From positions 434,001-498,000 of the forward strand of contig OY782499.1 in NCBI GenBank assembly GCA_963677815.1: a stretch of DNA of 64,000 bases, given 5' to 3'. The stretch is from JAEKNW01 sp963677815 (GTDB taxonomy: Bacteria > Cloacimonadota > Cloacimonadia > Cloacimonadales > JAFGVF01). The notes beneath the pieces are model-generated. The model searched no databases and was not told where the DNA came from. It saw only the letters and a program-made list of their open reading frames with translations. The position numbers and the translations under genes are program-made. The first letter of the stretch is position 1; each line of letters begins with the position of its first letter. Shown here in pieces: positions 8,760-18,541 of the stretch.

Positions 8760-10151
8760 ATGAAAAAAATACTGATTATTGATGATAATAATGACATACA
8801 TACAGTTTTAGAAGGTTTATTAAGTAAAAAGAAAAATATCCAATTCTTTCATGCTTACAATGGGATGGAAGGTTATATGAAACTTGAGCAACTTAAACCT
8901 GATTTAACTATTCTAGATAATCAGATGCCAGTTATGTCAGGTTTTGAATTATTAGAAAAACTACAAAAAGAACTTAAATCTTACCCTATAATAATGTTAA
9001 CAGCCTTTGGTCAAATATCTGATGCTGTCCAAGCAATCAAACTTGGAGCACTGGACTATCTTACCAAACCTTTTGATGATGATCAATTTAACCTAATTAT
9101 TAACAAGGCTCTTAAAATTGGTTCTTTGAAAAATGAGAGAAAGAAAAAGGAAGTTTCTTTACTTTCAAAGCAAAATGATAGAAACTATCATCTTATAGGT
9201 CAATCAAAAATTTTTAAGGATTTACTAGAAGAAGCTTCTCTAGTTGCATCTACAGATATAAATGTAATTATTAATGGCTCTAATGGTACAGGTAAAGAAG
9301 AAATCGCTAAATATATCCATTATAATAGCAATCGCAGTGATAGTTCATTCATTGCAGTAGATTGTGGAGCAATACCTGATAATCTTTTCGAAAGAGAGAT
9401 GTTTGGAGCTACTAAAGGTGCTTATACTGGTGCTGAGACAGACACTATTGGTTTATTTGAAACTGCTAATGGAGGAACTATCTTCTTAGATGAAATTGGT
9501 AATCTTTCTTCATCAGCTCAAACTTCCCTCTTGAGGGTCTTGCAAAACAGAGTATATAGAAAAGTGGGGAGCATTGAAGAGATTCAAGTTGATGTAAGAT
9601 TAATTTCAGCGACTAATGCTAAATTATTAGATGAAGTTTCCAATGGTTCTTTCAGAGAAGATCTATTTCATAGAATCAATGGTTTTGACCTTTTAGTCCC
9701 TGACTTGCGAAAAAGGAAAGAAGATATTCCCTTACTGGTAAATCACTTTATTACTAAGTTTAATACTGAATTAAAAAGAAATGTTCAGCAAGTTGCTCCA
9801 GAAACAATGGAAAAGCTTAAAGAATATGAATGGTCTGGTAACATTCGAGAACTTATAAATGTTATCCAAAAGGCAGTTTTGTTATGTTCTGATACAACTC
9901 TTACTAACAAGCATATAAGAATTTCACCCAAAAGTGATAATGGTAAACTAAAAGATGAAAACAATCTGATGGCAGATATTATCAACAGACCTATTTCTAT
10001 TGCTGAGAAAATTGAACTCTTTGAAAAGGAAATCATCAAACATGCAGTTGAAAGTCATCAGGGCAATAAATCTTCTGCAGCTTCCTGGTTAAAAATTAGT
10101 AGAAAAACTCTTTATGAGAAGATTAAGAAGTTGGGATTGTTGAAGGATTAA
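8760..10151 (+). CDS. Sigma-54-dependent NtrC-family response regulator
   Basis: The 463-residue protein has a receiver domain (1-120) with acidic pocket DD (8-9), phospho-acceptor D53 in ILDNQMP and the conserved lysine in TKPFD. An AAA+ domain (about 140-370) follows with Walker A variant GSNGTGKE, GAYTGA (sigma-54 contact loop) and LDEIGN. A Fis-type helix-turn-helix is at the C-terminus (NKSSAASWL..SRKTLYEKIKKLG). It activates sigma-54 promoters when phosphorylated. The start follows GGGGAAGG. No cognate kinase is adjacent apart from the kinase remnant 1.5 kb upstream. Confidence 0.93.
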   Translation: MKKILIIDDNNDIHTVLEGLLSKKKNIQFFHAYNGMEGYMKLEQLKPDLTILDNQMPVMSGFELLEKLQKELKSYPIIMLTAFGQISDAVQAIKLGALDYLTKPFDDDQFNLIINKALKIGSLKNERKKKEVSLLSKQNDRNYHLIGQSKIFKDLLEEASLVASTDINVIINGSNGTGKEEIAKYIHYNSNRSDSSFIAVDCGAIPDNLFEREMFGATKGAYTGAETDTIGLFETANGGTIFLDEIGNLSSSAQTSLLRVLQNRVYRKVGSIEEIQVDVRLISATNAKLLDEVSNGSFREDLFHRINGFDLLVPDLRKRKEDIPLLVNHFITKFNTELKRNVQQVAPETMEKLKEYEWSGNIRELINVIQKAVLLCSDTTLTNKHIRISPKSDNGKLKDENNLMADIINRPISIAEKIELFEKEIIKHAVESHQGNKSSAASWLKISRKTLYEKIKKLGLLKD

Positions 10152-10198
10152 GACTAACGATCGTCTATCATGTGTCTTAATTCTCTGTTTATGTAATT

Positions 10199-10573
10199 CT
10201 ATTTACTAATCCACATGCCACATTCATTGAATTTAAAGCCACATTTCTCATAAAATGCTCTTTTGCCTTCTGTGTGGGTAAGAAAGAAATAGCTTCCTCT
10301 AAATTTTTCTAGTATTCTAAAGATTAACTGTTTCCCTATTCCCTTCTTTTGGTAATCAGGATGGACAATAACATCAAAAATATTTGTATAATAGTAATTG
10401 TCACTAATAGCTCTAGCAAAAGCTATTAGTTTATCATCATCATAGCAAGTTACATAATAGGAATTTTCAAAAGCAGGAATAATATTATCAGGATTTTTAT
10501 TCCATCCAACTGCTAAAAAAAGATTAATAACTTGGTCAGTTTGTAATTGATTGTTTTCTAAATAGCGATACAT
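10199..10573 (-). CDS. GNAT-family N-acetyltransferase
   Basis: The 124-residue protein has the acetyl-CoA binding signature HPDYQKKGIGKQLI (about 76-89) and the C-terminal FYEKCGFKFNE motif of GNAT enzymes. It is compact (GNAT proteins usually have 140-180 aa) but complete, close to small YjgM/PanZ-like acetyltransferases. The substrate is unknown. It faces the regulator gene convergently across a 47-bp gap. Confidence 0.85.
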   Translation of the reverse strand: MYRYLENNQLQTDQVINLFLAVGWNKNPDNIIPAFENSYYVTCYDDDKLIAFARAISDNYYYTNIFDVIVHPDYQKKGIGKQLIFRILEKFRGSYFFLTHTEGKRAFYEKCGFKFNECGMWISK

Positions 10574-10643
10574 TTGGTCTCCTTATAAATAAATAGTACA
10601 ATTTTATTGACTAAATGAAGCATAAATATCAAGCTGTAAAAAG

Positions 10644-10720
<77 letters not shown>

Positions 10721-10786
10721 GATTTGCATAGAACAAACAAATGCTAGATAAATAAAATTTGTCAAGAAAAATAAAAAGGAGATAGT

Positions 10787-11335
10787 ATGGAAGTCTATAT
10801 GAACTTTGTGAAAGATAATGTTATCTTATCTGCTATCATTCATTTCGCTGTATTAGGTACCTTTGGAGAGATTCTTTCCAAGTGGGTTCTTAACAAGAGT
10901 TTTAAATTCCCATTTAACTTTGTTATGACAATTAAGAAGATGGTAATTTGGGCTCTTTTAGGTATTGCTATTAAGTATACTTTCGTTGGATTTGCTGGCA
11001 ACGCTGGACATCAAGATGGCTTTGTGAACGCCTTAATGAATCATAATTTCTTACCTAAAGTAGGTCATGATTCTTTCCTATTTGCTTTCTTTGTTTCTGC
11101 TTTTATGAATTTACAGTTTGGACCATTCTTAGTAATAGTTCATCGTGTATTAGATAATTTAGCAGCAGGTCAAAGCAATTGGAAGGGAATCAATAAGGGC
11201 CTATATTGTTTATTATGGTTCTGGATTCCAGCCCATACAGTTACATTCTTATTGCCTGCTGAACTTCGTATTGTTATGGCAGCAGTGTGGTCGCTAGCTT
11301 TAGGTATATTATTAGGTTACTTTAATCGTAAGTAA
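10787..11335 (+). CDS. Integral membrane protein, possibly Mpv17/PMP22-like
   Basis: The 182-residue protein has about four hydrophobic segments (residues 12-32, 48-68, 97-120, 145-178). The C-terminal half has a conserved tryptophan-rich pattern (LWFWIPAH...LLPAELRIVMAAVWSLALG) reminiscent of the Mpv17/PMP22 family, whose bacterial members have no known function. The start ATG follows AAAAAGGAG. It is immediately upstream of recG (14-bp gap) and probably co-transcribed. The family assignment is tentative. Confidence 0.6.
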   Translation: MEVYMNFVKDNVILSAIIHFAVLGTFGEILSKWVLNKSFKFPFNFVMTIKKMVIWALLGIAIKYTFVGFAGNAGHQDGFVNALMNHNFLPKVGHDSFLFAFFVSAFMNLQFGPFLVIVHRVLDNLAAGQSNWKGINKGLYCLLWFWIPAHTVTFLLPAELRIVMAAVWSLALGILLGYFNRK

Positions 11336-11349
11336 AACAAAGAGGGATA

Positions 11350-13431
11350 ATGGTTAGTATTGAGGGAGATATAAAATTTCTAAAAGGGGTTGGTGAATAT
11401 CGAGCTAAACTGCTAAAGAAATTAGGGATAGAAAGTCTTTTAGATATGATGGAATACTTCCCTCGTGCTTATATTGATAGATCTGCTAACATAAAAATAG
11501 CTGAGATTGAAAATGATAGTAATGTCGCTTTAGTAGGAAAAATAGTAGATGTTTATGAACAGTCTTATGGGAATAACAAGAAGAAACTGCATGCAGTTAT
11601 CACAGATTCTACTGACTCCTTAATGCTAACCTGGTTCCGTTATAACAAATGGTTAAATGATAAGTTAAAAGTAGGTAAAGAGGTTTGGGTAAGTGGCAAA
11701 GTTTCTATTTTTATGAACTCCTTAAACATAGTTCATCCTGATATTGAATTTATTGATGGGGAATCTATTGAGGATGATTTTTGGAAGAATAGACCCCTCC
11801 TACCAATCTATAAATTAACTGGTAACCTAACTAATAAAGCTCTTAGAAAGATAGTGCTTAATTGTTTTGCAGAGTATTCAGACTTTATTACTGAAAACTT
11901 ACCGGAAAATATTCTAAAGAGATTGAAACTAAGAGACAGAAGGTCTGCCCTGCAGATAATGCACTTTGCCACTAACCAAGCAGTTGCAATTCAAAACAGA
12001 AAAAGATTTGCCTTCGAAGAATTATTTTATACCCAAATATTATTAGCCAGAACTAAATTTAGACATAAAAAAATAGTTCATGGCCTTGAGTTTAAACTTT
12101 TCCATACTTATACAAAAAAACTCAAAGAATCGCTTCCTTTTGATTTAACAGGGGCTCAAAAAAGAGTCATTAATGAAATAGTACAAGACATGACCTCTAA
12201 CAAACAGATGAACAGACTTGTACAGGGTGATGTTGGTTCAGGAAAAACAATTGTTACTCTTTTTTGTATGCTTTTAGCTGTAGAAAATGGATATCAAGCT
12301 ATAATGATGGTTCCAACAGAAATCCTTGCCCAACAGCATTTTCAAACAATTTCAAAATATCTAAGTAATCAGCCAGAACTTAATATTGCTCTTCTTAAGG
12401 GTGGAGTTTATAAAGGGAAAAGTAAGATTAAAGAAGGCATAAAAGCTGGTGATTTCCAGATAATTATTGGGACCCATGCTCTAATTCAAGATGATATTCA
12501 CTTCCATAAAGCTGGTTTCTTAGTAGTAGATGAACAACATCGCTTTGGGGTTGAGCAAAGAGCAAAGTTATCGCAAAAAATGAACTTTCCTGATATGCTT
12601 TACCTTTCAGCTACTCCTATTCCCCGTTCCCTTGCTCTAACTGTATATGGAGATTTAGATGTTTCACAAATTGACCAACTACCTCCTACTCGAAAAGAAG
12701 TTAAGACAATTTGGCATGGACAAGCTAAGAAACAACATGTTTATCAAGAGATTGAAGCAGAATTAAGAAAAGGTCGTCAGGCTTATGTAGTTTGTCCCTT
12801 AGTAGAAGAATCAGAAAAGATGGACCTTCAGGATGCAGAGAGTGTGTATCAAAGACTTTCTCAAGTAGTATTTCCCACGTATAAAGTTACTCTTCTGCAT
12901 GGAAGAATGAAATCAAGCGAAAAAGATGAAATTATGTTAGCTTTTAAGAAACATGAATATGATATACTTGTTTCTACTACAGTCATAGAAGTTGGTGTAG
13001 ATGTTCCTAATGCTTCAGTTATGATGATAGAACATGCTGAAAGATTTGGATTAAGTCAGATTCATCAACTAAGAGGAAGAGTGGGCAGAGGTTCTGAACA
13101 AGCTTTTTGTTATTTAATATCCTATCCACCTATTTCTGCTGAAGGAAGAGAAAGACTGCAAACAATGGCTTCCACAAGTGATGGATTTCTTATAGCAGAA
13201 AAAGATTTAGAGCTAAGAGGTCCAGGAGATTTCTTTGGTAAAGAACAATCAGGTATGCCCAACTTTAAATTCGCCTCTATTGTAAATGACCAGAAGATAT
13301 TATTAGTGGCTAGAGAAATTGCCTTTGATATTATTAAAGATGACCCTCACTTAGAAAAAGATGAAAATCGAATTATTAGAGATTATTATTATAAAAAATT
13401 CTTTGAAAGAGAGAAGATGATTAGGTATTAA
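11350..13431 (+). CDS. recG: ATP-dependent DNA helicase RecG
   Basis: The 693-residue enzyme remodels stalled replication forks and branched recombination intermediates. It has an N-terminal wedge/OB domain (about 55-170), Walker A GDVGSGKT (about 292-299), the DEQH box in VVDEQHRFGVEQRAKL (about 393), SATPIPRSLALT, and the C-terminal helicase motif QLRGRVGRG followed by the TRG-like region DGFLIAEKDLELRGPGDFFG. Length and motif order are normal for RecG. Start ATG follows GAGGG. Confidence 0.97.
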   Translation: MVSIEGDIKFLKGVGEYRAKLLKKLGIESLLDMMEYFPRAYIDRSANIKIAEIENDSNVALVGKIVDVYEQSYGNNKKKLHAVITDSTDSLMLTWFRYNKWLNDKLKVGKEVWVSGKVSIFMNSLNIVHPDIEFIDGESIEDDFWKNRPLLPIYKLTGNLTNKALRKIVLNCFAEYSDFITENLPENILKRLKLRDRRSALQIMHFATNQAVAIQNRKRFAFEELFYTQILLARTKFRHKKIVHGLEFKLFHTYTKKLKESLPFDLTGAQKRVINEIVQDMTSNKQMNRLVQGDVGSGKTIVTLFCMLLAVENGYQAIMMVPTEILAQQHFQTISKYLSNQPELNIALLKGGVYKGKSKIKEGIKAGDFQIIIGTHALIQDDIHFHKAGFLVVDEQHRFGVEQRAKLSQKMNFPDMLYLSATPIPRSLALTVYGDLDVSQIDQLPPTRKEVKTIWHGQAKKQHVYQEIEAELRKGRQAYVVCPLVEESEKMDLQDAESVYQRLSQVVFPTYKVTLLHGRMKSSEKDEIMLAFKKHEYDILVSTTVIEVGVDVPNASVMMIEHAERFGLSQIHQLRGRVGRGSEQAFCYLISYPPISAEGRERLQTMASTSDGFLIAEKDLELRGPGDFFGKEQSGMPNFKFASIVNDQKILLVAREIAFDIIKDDPHLEKDENRIIRDYYYKKFFEREKMIRY

Positions 13432-13480
13432 TCAAATCATTCTAGCAATTATGCTGTTAATTATATAAATATTGTACATA

Positions 13481-13735
13481 ATGAAAAGTAAAATTCTTGA
13501 TGTTAAGTGTAAATGTGGAAGTCTTATATTCAGATATAAGAAAACTGGTTCAGGGACATTGATTAAATGTTTTAGAGATAATATTATAGAAAGTAATATT
13601 GAAATTGAAGATATTAGATTATTAGAAAAAGTTCTTTGCCCAGTCTGCAATAAAGATATAGGTTATTGGAATAGAATAAGAGGTCAAATAGCCCTGAAAC
13701 TTAATAATGGTTCAATTGAAAAAATCAGAATTTAA
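13481..13735 (+). CDS. Small zinc-ribbon protein of unknown function
   Basis: The 84-residue product carries two metal-binding half-sites, CKC near the start and CPVC in the second half, plus a separate cysteine in LIKCF, forming a zinc-ribbon-like arrangement. Basic residues flank them (RYKKTGSG, WNRIRGQ), suggesting nucleic-acid or protein binding. A TTG four codons upstream (13472) is the alternative start; neither has a clear ribosome-binding site. Its stop codon TAA (13733-13735) overlaps the edge of a family A repeat fragment. I do not recognise a named family. Confidence 0.65.
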   Translation: MKSKILDVKCKCGSLIFRYKKTGSGTLIKCFRDNIIESNIEIEDIRLLEKVLCPVCNKDIGYWNRIRGQIALKLNNGSIEKIRI

Positions 13736-13780
13736 CCCAGATGGTGCTGTATAGCTTTTGGGATACAGCTCTCCACAGTC
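13734..13780. repeat. Family A repeat, left-end fragment
   Basis: AACCCAGATGGTGCTGTATAG matches the family A left terminus, after which similarity fades (AGCTTTTGGGATACAGC). The right half is missing. It lies between the zinc-ribbon gene, whose stop codon it overlaps, and aspA. Confidence 0.7.
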
Positions 13781-13855
13781 CAGGAAAATAAGAAAAATAT
13801 AGCTTAATAAGATATTTTAACTATATTAATAAAAAAACATCGAATAGGATGATTT

Positions 13856-15226
13856 ATGAGAATAGAAAAAGATTTATTAGGTAATTTAGAAATAAATAAA
13901 GATAAGCTCTATGGTATCAATACAGCTAGAGCTTTAGATAATTTCAGAATATCATCATTAAAGATGCCCTCCCTTTTTATCAAGTCTTTAGCCCAAGTTA
14001 AATTAGCTTGTGCTAGAACTAACTTTCAACTGGAGTATCTTGATGATGAGAAATATGAAGCTATCTTCTATGCCTTAAATGAAATCATAGCAGGTAAGCA
14101 TGACAAAGACTTTGTTACAGATGCTCTTCAAGGTGGAGCTGGGACTTCTACTAACATGAATATGAATGAGGTTGTAGCAAATTTAGCAAATAAATACTTA
14201 GGTCATGAGCTTGGCTCATATCAAGAAGTTAAACCACTAGCTGACATAAATATGCATCAATCAACTAATGATGTATATCCCACAGCAGTAAAGATTGCTG
14301 TCCTCTACCTACTTAAAGATTTAGAAAAGGACTTAGCTGAATTACAAGAAGCACTACAAACTAAGGAACAAGAATTTCATGATGTAATAAAAATTGGTAG
14401 AACTCAGCTACAAGAAGCTGTTCCTATGACTTTAGGTATGGAGTTTTCTGCCTATGCAGAAGCTATATCAAGAGATAGATGGCGAATCTTCAAGTGCAGA
14501 GAGAGAATCAAAGTCCTAAATCTAGGTGGAACTGCCATAGGTACAGGTGTAGGTGCTCCCCAAACATATATCTTCAAAGTTGTAGAAAACCTCAAGGAAA
14601 TTACAGGACTGGTAATTGCTCGTTCAGAGAATTTAGTTGAAACTACTCAAAATCTTGATTCTTTCGTGGAAATATCAGGAATGATAAAAACTGTAGCAGT
14701 TAATTTGTTTAAAATATCCAATGACTTGAGACTTCTAGCTAGTGATTCAGGGGAGATTAACCTACCAGCTTTACAGAGCGGTTCTACAATAATGCCTACA
14801 AAAATCAATCCTGTAATGCCAGAAGCTGTTTCTCAGGTAGCCCTAAAAGTTATGGGAAATGATGCAATAATTGCTAATGCTTCAGCTCTTGGTAATTTAG
14901 AGTTAAATCAATTTATGCCCTTAATTGCTTATAGCATACTTGAATCTTTAGAAATTCTGCATAATGTAATACCTCTTTTCCAAAATAAATGTATTCAAGG
15001 TATTACTGCTAATCCTGAAATATGCAAAAACAGACTTTTACAAAGTAGAACAATTGCAACTGTTTTTGTCCCTCTTTTAGGTTATGCAAAAGTAGAAGAA
15101 CTTATCAAGGAATCTCTTAAGAATAAGATAAGTATCAAGGACTTGATTTTACAAGAAAAGCTTTTAACTGAATCTCAAGTTGACGAATTACTCAGTCCTA
15201 AAAGAATGTATAAATTAGGATTTTGA
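13856..15226 (+). CDS. aspA: Aspartate ammonia-lyase
   Basis: The 456-residue fumarase/aspartase-superfamily enzyme deaminates L-aspartate to fumarate. It has the substrate-binding HQSTNDVYPTA (about 134-144) and the superfamily signature GSTIMPTKINP (309-319), which covers the catalytic flexible loop. The lyase I family includes fumarases, but the combination GRTQLQEAVP and proximity to hydE/hydF favour aspartase, since aspartases recur in hydrogenase-maturation clusters. Ammonia or fumarate could feed radical SAM chemistry or anaerobic respiration; that link is inference. Confidence 0.88.
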   Translation: MRIEKDLLGNLEINKDKLYGINTARALDNFRISSLKMPSLFIKSLAQVKLACARTNFQLEYLDDEKYEAIFYALNEIIAGKHDKDFVTDALQGGAGTSTNMNMNEVVANLANKYLGHELGSYQEVKPLADINMHQSTNDVYPTAVKIAVLYLLKDLEKDLAELQEALQTKEQEFHDVIKIGRTQLQEAVPMTLGMEFSAYAEAISRDRWRIFKCRERIKVLNLGGTAIGTGVGAPQTYIFKVVENLKEITGLVIARSENLVETTQNLDSFVEISGMIKTVAVNLFKISNDLRLLASDSGEINLPALQSGSTIMPTKINPVMPEAVSQVALKVMGNDAIIANASALGNLELNQFMPLIAYSILESLEILHNVIPLFQNKCIQGITANPEICKNRLLQSRTIATVFVPLLGYAKVEELIKESLKNKISIKDLILQEKLLTESQVDELLSPKRMYKLGF

Positions 15227-15309
15227 TAAAGATTACAGATAGATTAATAACTTATCACCCAGGGATGTAACACTAGAAGCATATCCCTTGCTACCCAATA
15301 GGAGAATTA

Positions 15310-16380
15310 ATGAAAAATTATAGATGGAATAACTTATCCAAAGATGAAATGATAGAATTGATGTCTTCAAATGACAAGCAATTATTACAAAAGATGTATG
15401 ATGAAGCTTATAAAGTCAAACTTAAATATGTTGGTAATACGGTTTATTTTAGAGGTTTAGTTGAATTTAGTAATATCTGCACAAAAGATTGCCTTTATTG
15501 TGGTATTAGAAAAAGTAATCCTAAAATGGAACGCTATTGCCTTACTAAAGAAGACATTTTAAGGTCTGCTAAATGGTCTTACGACCATAATTATGCTTCA
15601 TTTGTCTTACAATCAGGAGAAAGAACTGATGAAGATTTTATTTCTTTTGTTGAAGATGTTCTTTATGAAATAAAAGATAGATACGGACTCGGAGTCACTC
15701 TATCTTTAGGAGAAGAAAGCCGAGAGACTTACCGAAGATGGAGAAAAGCTGGAGCTAGCAGATACTTACTTAGAATTGAGAGCTCAAATCCAGATATTTA
15801 TAAATTAATCCACCCTGAAGAATGTGATTTCCAAAAAAGACTCCAAGCTATAGAAGATTTAAGAGCTGAAGATTATCAAGTAGGAACTGGTGTAATGATT
15901 GGACTACCTACTCAAACGGCTGAAGACCTTGTTAATGATATCCTCTTCTTCAAAGAACATGACATTGATATGATAGGTATGGGACCTTATATTGTTCATC
16001 ACGATACACCAATGGCAGCAATGATGAAAGACTATGACCCAAAACATCAACTAGAATTAGGATTAAAGATGATTGCTTTAACAAGACTCTACCTCAAAGA
16101 TGTTAATATTGCCTCAACAACCGCCTTACAGACCTTAGATAGTTTAGGCAGAGAGAGAGGCTTACTTGCCGGAGCTAACATTTGTATGCCTGTGGTCTAT
16201 GAATCTGAGAACAGAAAGAATTACCTTCTCTATGACAACAAACCAGCCCTTACAGAAACTTCTGAGGAAAATATGAAAGCTTTTGAGAAATCAATTCATA
16301 GAATTGGTGAGAATATCGGCTACGGGGTTATGGGTAACTCTCCTCACTACAAGAAAAGAAAAGGAGTCAATAATGGCTAA
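15310..16380 (+). CDS. hydE: [FeFe]-hydrogenase maturation radical SAM protein HydE
   Basis: The 356-residue radical S-adenosylmethionine enzyme helps build the 2Fe subcluster of the H-cluster. The CxxxCxxC motif for the 4Fe-4S cluster is C57, C61, C64 (CTKDCLYC), in the HydE/PylB/BioB-like setting VEFSNICTKDCLYCGIR. Radical-SAM-associated GEES and IGLPTQT motifs follow. The gene overlaps hydF by 8 bp and lies 83 bp after aspA, preceded by TAGGAG. HydG, the third maturase, is not in the window. Confidence 0.94.
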   Translation: MKNYRWNNLSKDEMIELMSSNDKQLLQKMYDEAYKVKLKYVGNTVYFRGLVEFSNICTKDCLYCGIRKSNPKMERYCLTKEDILRSAKWSYDHNYASFVLQSGERTDEDFISFVEDVLYEIKDRYGLGVTLSLGEESRETYRRWRKAGASRYLLRIESSNPDIYKLIHPEECDFQKRLQAIEDLRAEDYQVGTGVMIGLPTQTAEDLVNDILFFKEHDIDMIGMGPYIVHHDTPMAAMMKDYDPKHQLELGLKMIALTRLYLKDVNIASTTALQTLDSLGRERGLLAGANICMPVVYESENRKNYLLYDNKPALTETSEENMKAFEKSIHRIGENIGYGVMGNSPHYKKRKGVNNG

Positions 16381-17581
16381 AGTACCAAGAGGAGAAAGAT
16401 TAGTCTTAACCTTAATTGGCAAAAGAAACGCTGGTAAATCATCTTTGATTAATGCTATGACAGGGCAAGATATTTCCATTGTTTCTGATACGCCAGGGAC
16501 AACTACTGACCCTGTAGCAAAAGCTTATGAGCTACTTCCTTTAGGGCCTGTGACTATTTACGATACTGCTGGTATCGATGATGTAGGAGATTTAGGTCAA
16601 CAAAGAGTTAAAAAAACACGTAAAATTCTTTTTAGAACTGATGTTGCAATTATTGTTACTGATTCTAGCACCTTTGATAATGATTTAGAGAATTTAGTTA
16701 ATAGTCTAAAAGATATGAAAGTTCCTTATATTATTGCTTTTAATAAAAATGATTTAAATCCCCTTCCTCAAGAAACTAAAGTCTATTGCAAAGAGAATAA
16801 TATTCCTTTTGCTTCTGTTTCAGGTTCAACAGGACAAGGGGTAAGATTACTTAAAGAAAAGTTAGTTTCCTTAGTACCTTCAACTTTAACCCACGAGAAT
16901 AATTTGGTTTCAGATTTGCTTCGCCCAGGTCAACTAGTAGTCCTGGTTGTTCCTATTGATTTAGCTGCTCCTAAAGGAAGGTTAATCCTTCCTCAAGTAC
17001 AGGTTCTCAGAGAAGTTTTGGATTCTGATGCTATCGGAATAATAGTTAAGGAAAGAGAACTAGAAAAAGCCCTAGCTGGCTTGAGTAGAAAGCCAGACCT
17101 TGTAATCACAGACTCTCAGGTAGTTCTTAAAGTTGTTGGAGATGTACCTGCTGACGTTAGATTTACGACCTTCTCTACTCTATTTGCTCGATATAAAGGT
17201 GATTTTGAGACTCTAGTTAAAGGTGCTCAAGCAATTGATAAGCTAAAAGATGGTTCCAAGATTCTTATAGCAGAAGCATGTTCACATCATGTTCAAGCTG
17301 ATGATATTGGCACAGTTAAAATACCTCGCTGGATGAGACAGTTTACTGGTAAAGACTTAATCTTTGAAAAGAGTGCTGGTAATGATTTCCCTGAAAACTT
17401 AGAAGATTATGACTTAGTTCTCCATTGTGGCTCTTGTATGCTTAACCAGATTGAAATGAAAAGAAGAATTATGGAATGTCAAAGAAGAGGAGTTCCTATT
17501 TCTAATTATGGTGTGACAATATCTAAACTCCACGGTCTCTTAGACAGAGTTATTGAACCATTCTTTATGAAAAACGAATAA
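16373..17581 (+). CDS. hydF: [FeFe]-hydrogenase maturation GTPase HydF
   Basis: The 402-residue scaffold/GTPase carries the 2Fe precursor to the hydrogenase. The N-terminal Era-like GTPase has P-loop GKRNAGKSS (16-24), GTTTDPV, DTAG and NKND. The C-terminal 4Fe-4S site has the CxH ... HCxxC pattern: CSHH near residue 303 and HCGSC near 350. The start ATG 16373 is preceded by AAAAGGAG inside the hydE end; an in-frame start at 16283 would overlap hydE by 98 bp and is rejected. Confidence 0.95.
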   Translation: MAKVPRGERLVLTLIGKRNAGKSSLINAMTGQDISIVSDTPGTTTDPVAKAYELLPLGPVTIYDTAGIDDVGDLGQQRVKKTRKILFRTDVAIIVTDSSTFDNDLENLVNSLKDMKVPYIIAFNKNDLNPLPQETKVYCKENNIPFASVSGSTGQGVRLLKEKLVSLVPSTLTHENNLVSDLLRPGQLVVLVVPIDLAAPKGRLILPQVQVLREVLDSDAIGIIVKERELEKALAGLSRKPDLVITDSQVVLKVVGDVPADVRFTTFSTLFARYKGDFETLVKGAQAIDKLKDGSKILIAEACSHHVQADDIGTVKIPRWMRQFTGKDLIFEKSAGNDFPENLEDYDLVLHCGSCMLNQIEMKRRIMECQRRGVPISNYGVTISKLHGLLDRVIEPFFMKNE

Positions 17582-17610
17582 TAATTGATTAAACAAACTT
17601 AGGAGGGCTA

Positions 17611-18342
17611 ATGGGGAAAATTGTGTTTTGGCTTCTGATTCTACAGCTATCATTATTATCTGCTGTTCAGGATAAATCAACTGAGGTTAATATAAGTAAT
17701 AATAACAATAGCTATCTGAATGATACTAAAGATAATGCTTCTAGTAAAAAGAAAATATCTTTCTTAAATCATGATAAATTTGATATCTACTTGGCTTTAA
17801 CATTTGGGTTAAATACTTGTTTTCTTTCTTCATCAACCGATGATTATGAAACTTATGGAAATAAAGACTCTTTCAATAAAGTTTTGTATGGAGAAAACAT
17901 TGGCTTTAGCTGGATACTTAACAATGCAGAAAGTTCAAGCTACAATAAATGGTTTTTAGAACATGAAGCAGGAGTATATTATTCTGAAGAAATGTCTGAT
18001 ACTAAAAGCTATAAAGTTCTAAAAGCTTCAAAAAGTGTGCCATATATTCAGTTTGCAGAATCAAGCAGGGCTGTTTATGAAATTAATCAGAACATGTTTT
18101 TATCTTTAGGTTTTGGATTTTATTTTGGTAGAGGAATTTCTAAAGAGTTTCGCGGAGATAGCTTTAATTTATTTTATCTATCATCCTATCGAATTAATAA
18201 TATTGAACTTGAGTTAATATACAAGTGCAGACTCATAGATTGGGATTCATTATTTATTCATGGTATCACTATGGGAGAATATACTGATATAGCTTATACA
18301 ACTAATCAAGTTTTGAAACTAAATTTAAAAATGAGGTACTAA
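17611..18342 (+). CDS. Secreted or outer-membrane protein of unknown function
   Basis: The 243-residue protein has a signal peptide (1-18, ending LLSA), an Asn/Ser-rich linker (about 25-48) and then alternating amphipathic strands with aromatic ends (YLALTFGLNTCF, MFLSLGFGFYFG, VLKLNLKMRY). A small beta-barrel in the outer membrane is the likely fold. The start ATG follows TAGGAGGG. It lies 29 bp after hydF and is closed by a terminator, so it may be a distal member of the hyd transcript. No family was recognised. Confidence 0.7.
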   Translation: MGKIVFWLLILQLSLLSAVQDKSTEVNISNNNNSYLNDTKDNASSKKKISFLNHDKFDIYLALTFGLNTCFLSSSTDDYETYGNKDSFNKVLYGENIGFSWILNNAESSSYNKWFLEHEAGVYYSEEMSDTKSYKVLKASKSVPYIQFAESSRAVYEINQNMFLSLGFGFYFGRGISKEFRGDSFNLFYLSSYRINNIELELIYKCRLIDWDSLFIHGITMGEYTDIAYTTNQVLKLNLKMRY

Positions 18343-18365
18343 AAGGCTCCTATACAGGAGCCTTT
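18342..18365 (+). terminator. Hairpin terminator after the barrel-like gene
   Basis: AAAGGCTCC and GGAGCCTTT form a perfect 9-bp stem around TATACA, directly after the stop codon. The T run is short (CCTTTA), so it may be a weak or bidirectional terminator. Confidence 0.7.
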
Positions 18366-18541
18366 AGCAAGAAACATAATCTTTTTTATTGCAATTCATA
18401 AACTACAATTGGGAAAGCACATTATCATATTTCTAAATCACACGTTAATAATATAATGTAACTATCTATTTTAGTCAAACTCTTCAGTACAAAAAGCAAA
18501 TTATTCTAGGTAAAATGCACAATATGAGACTGAGTTACAAA

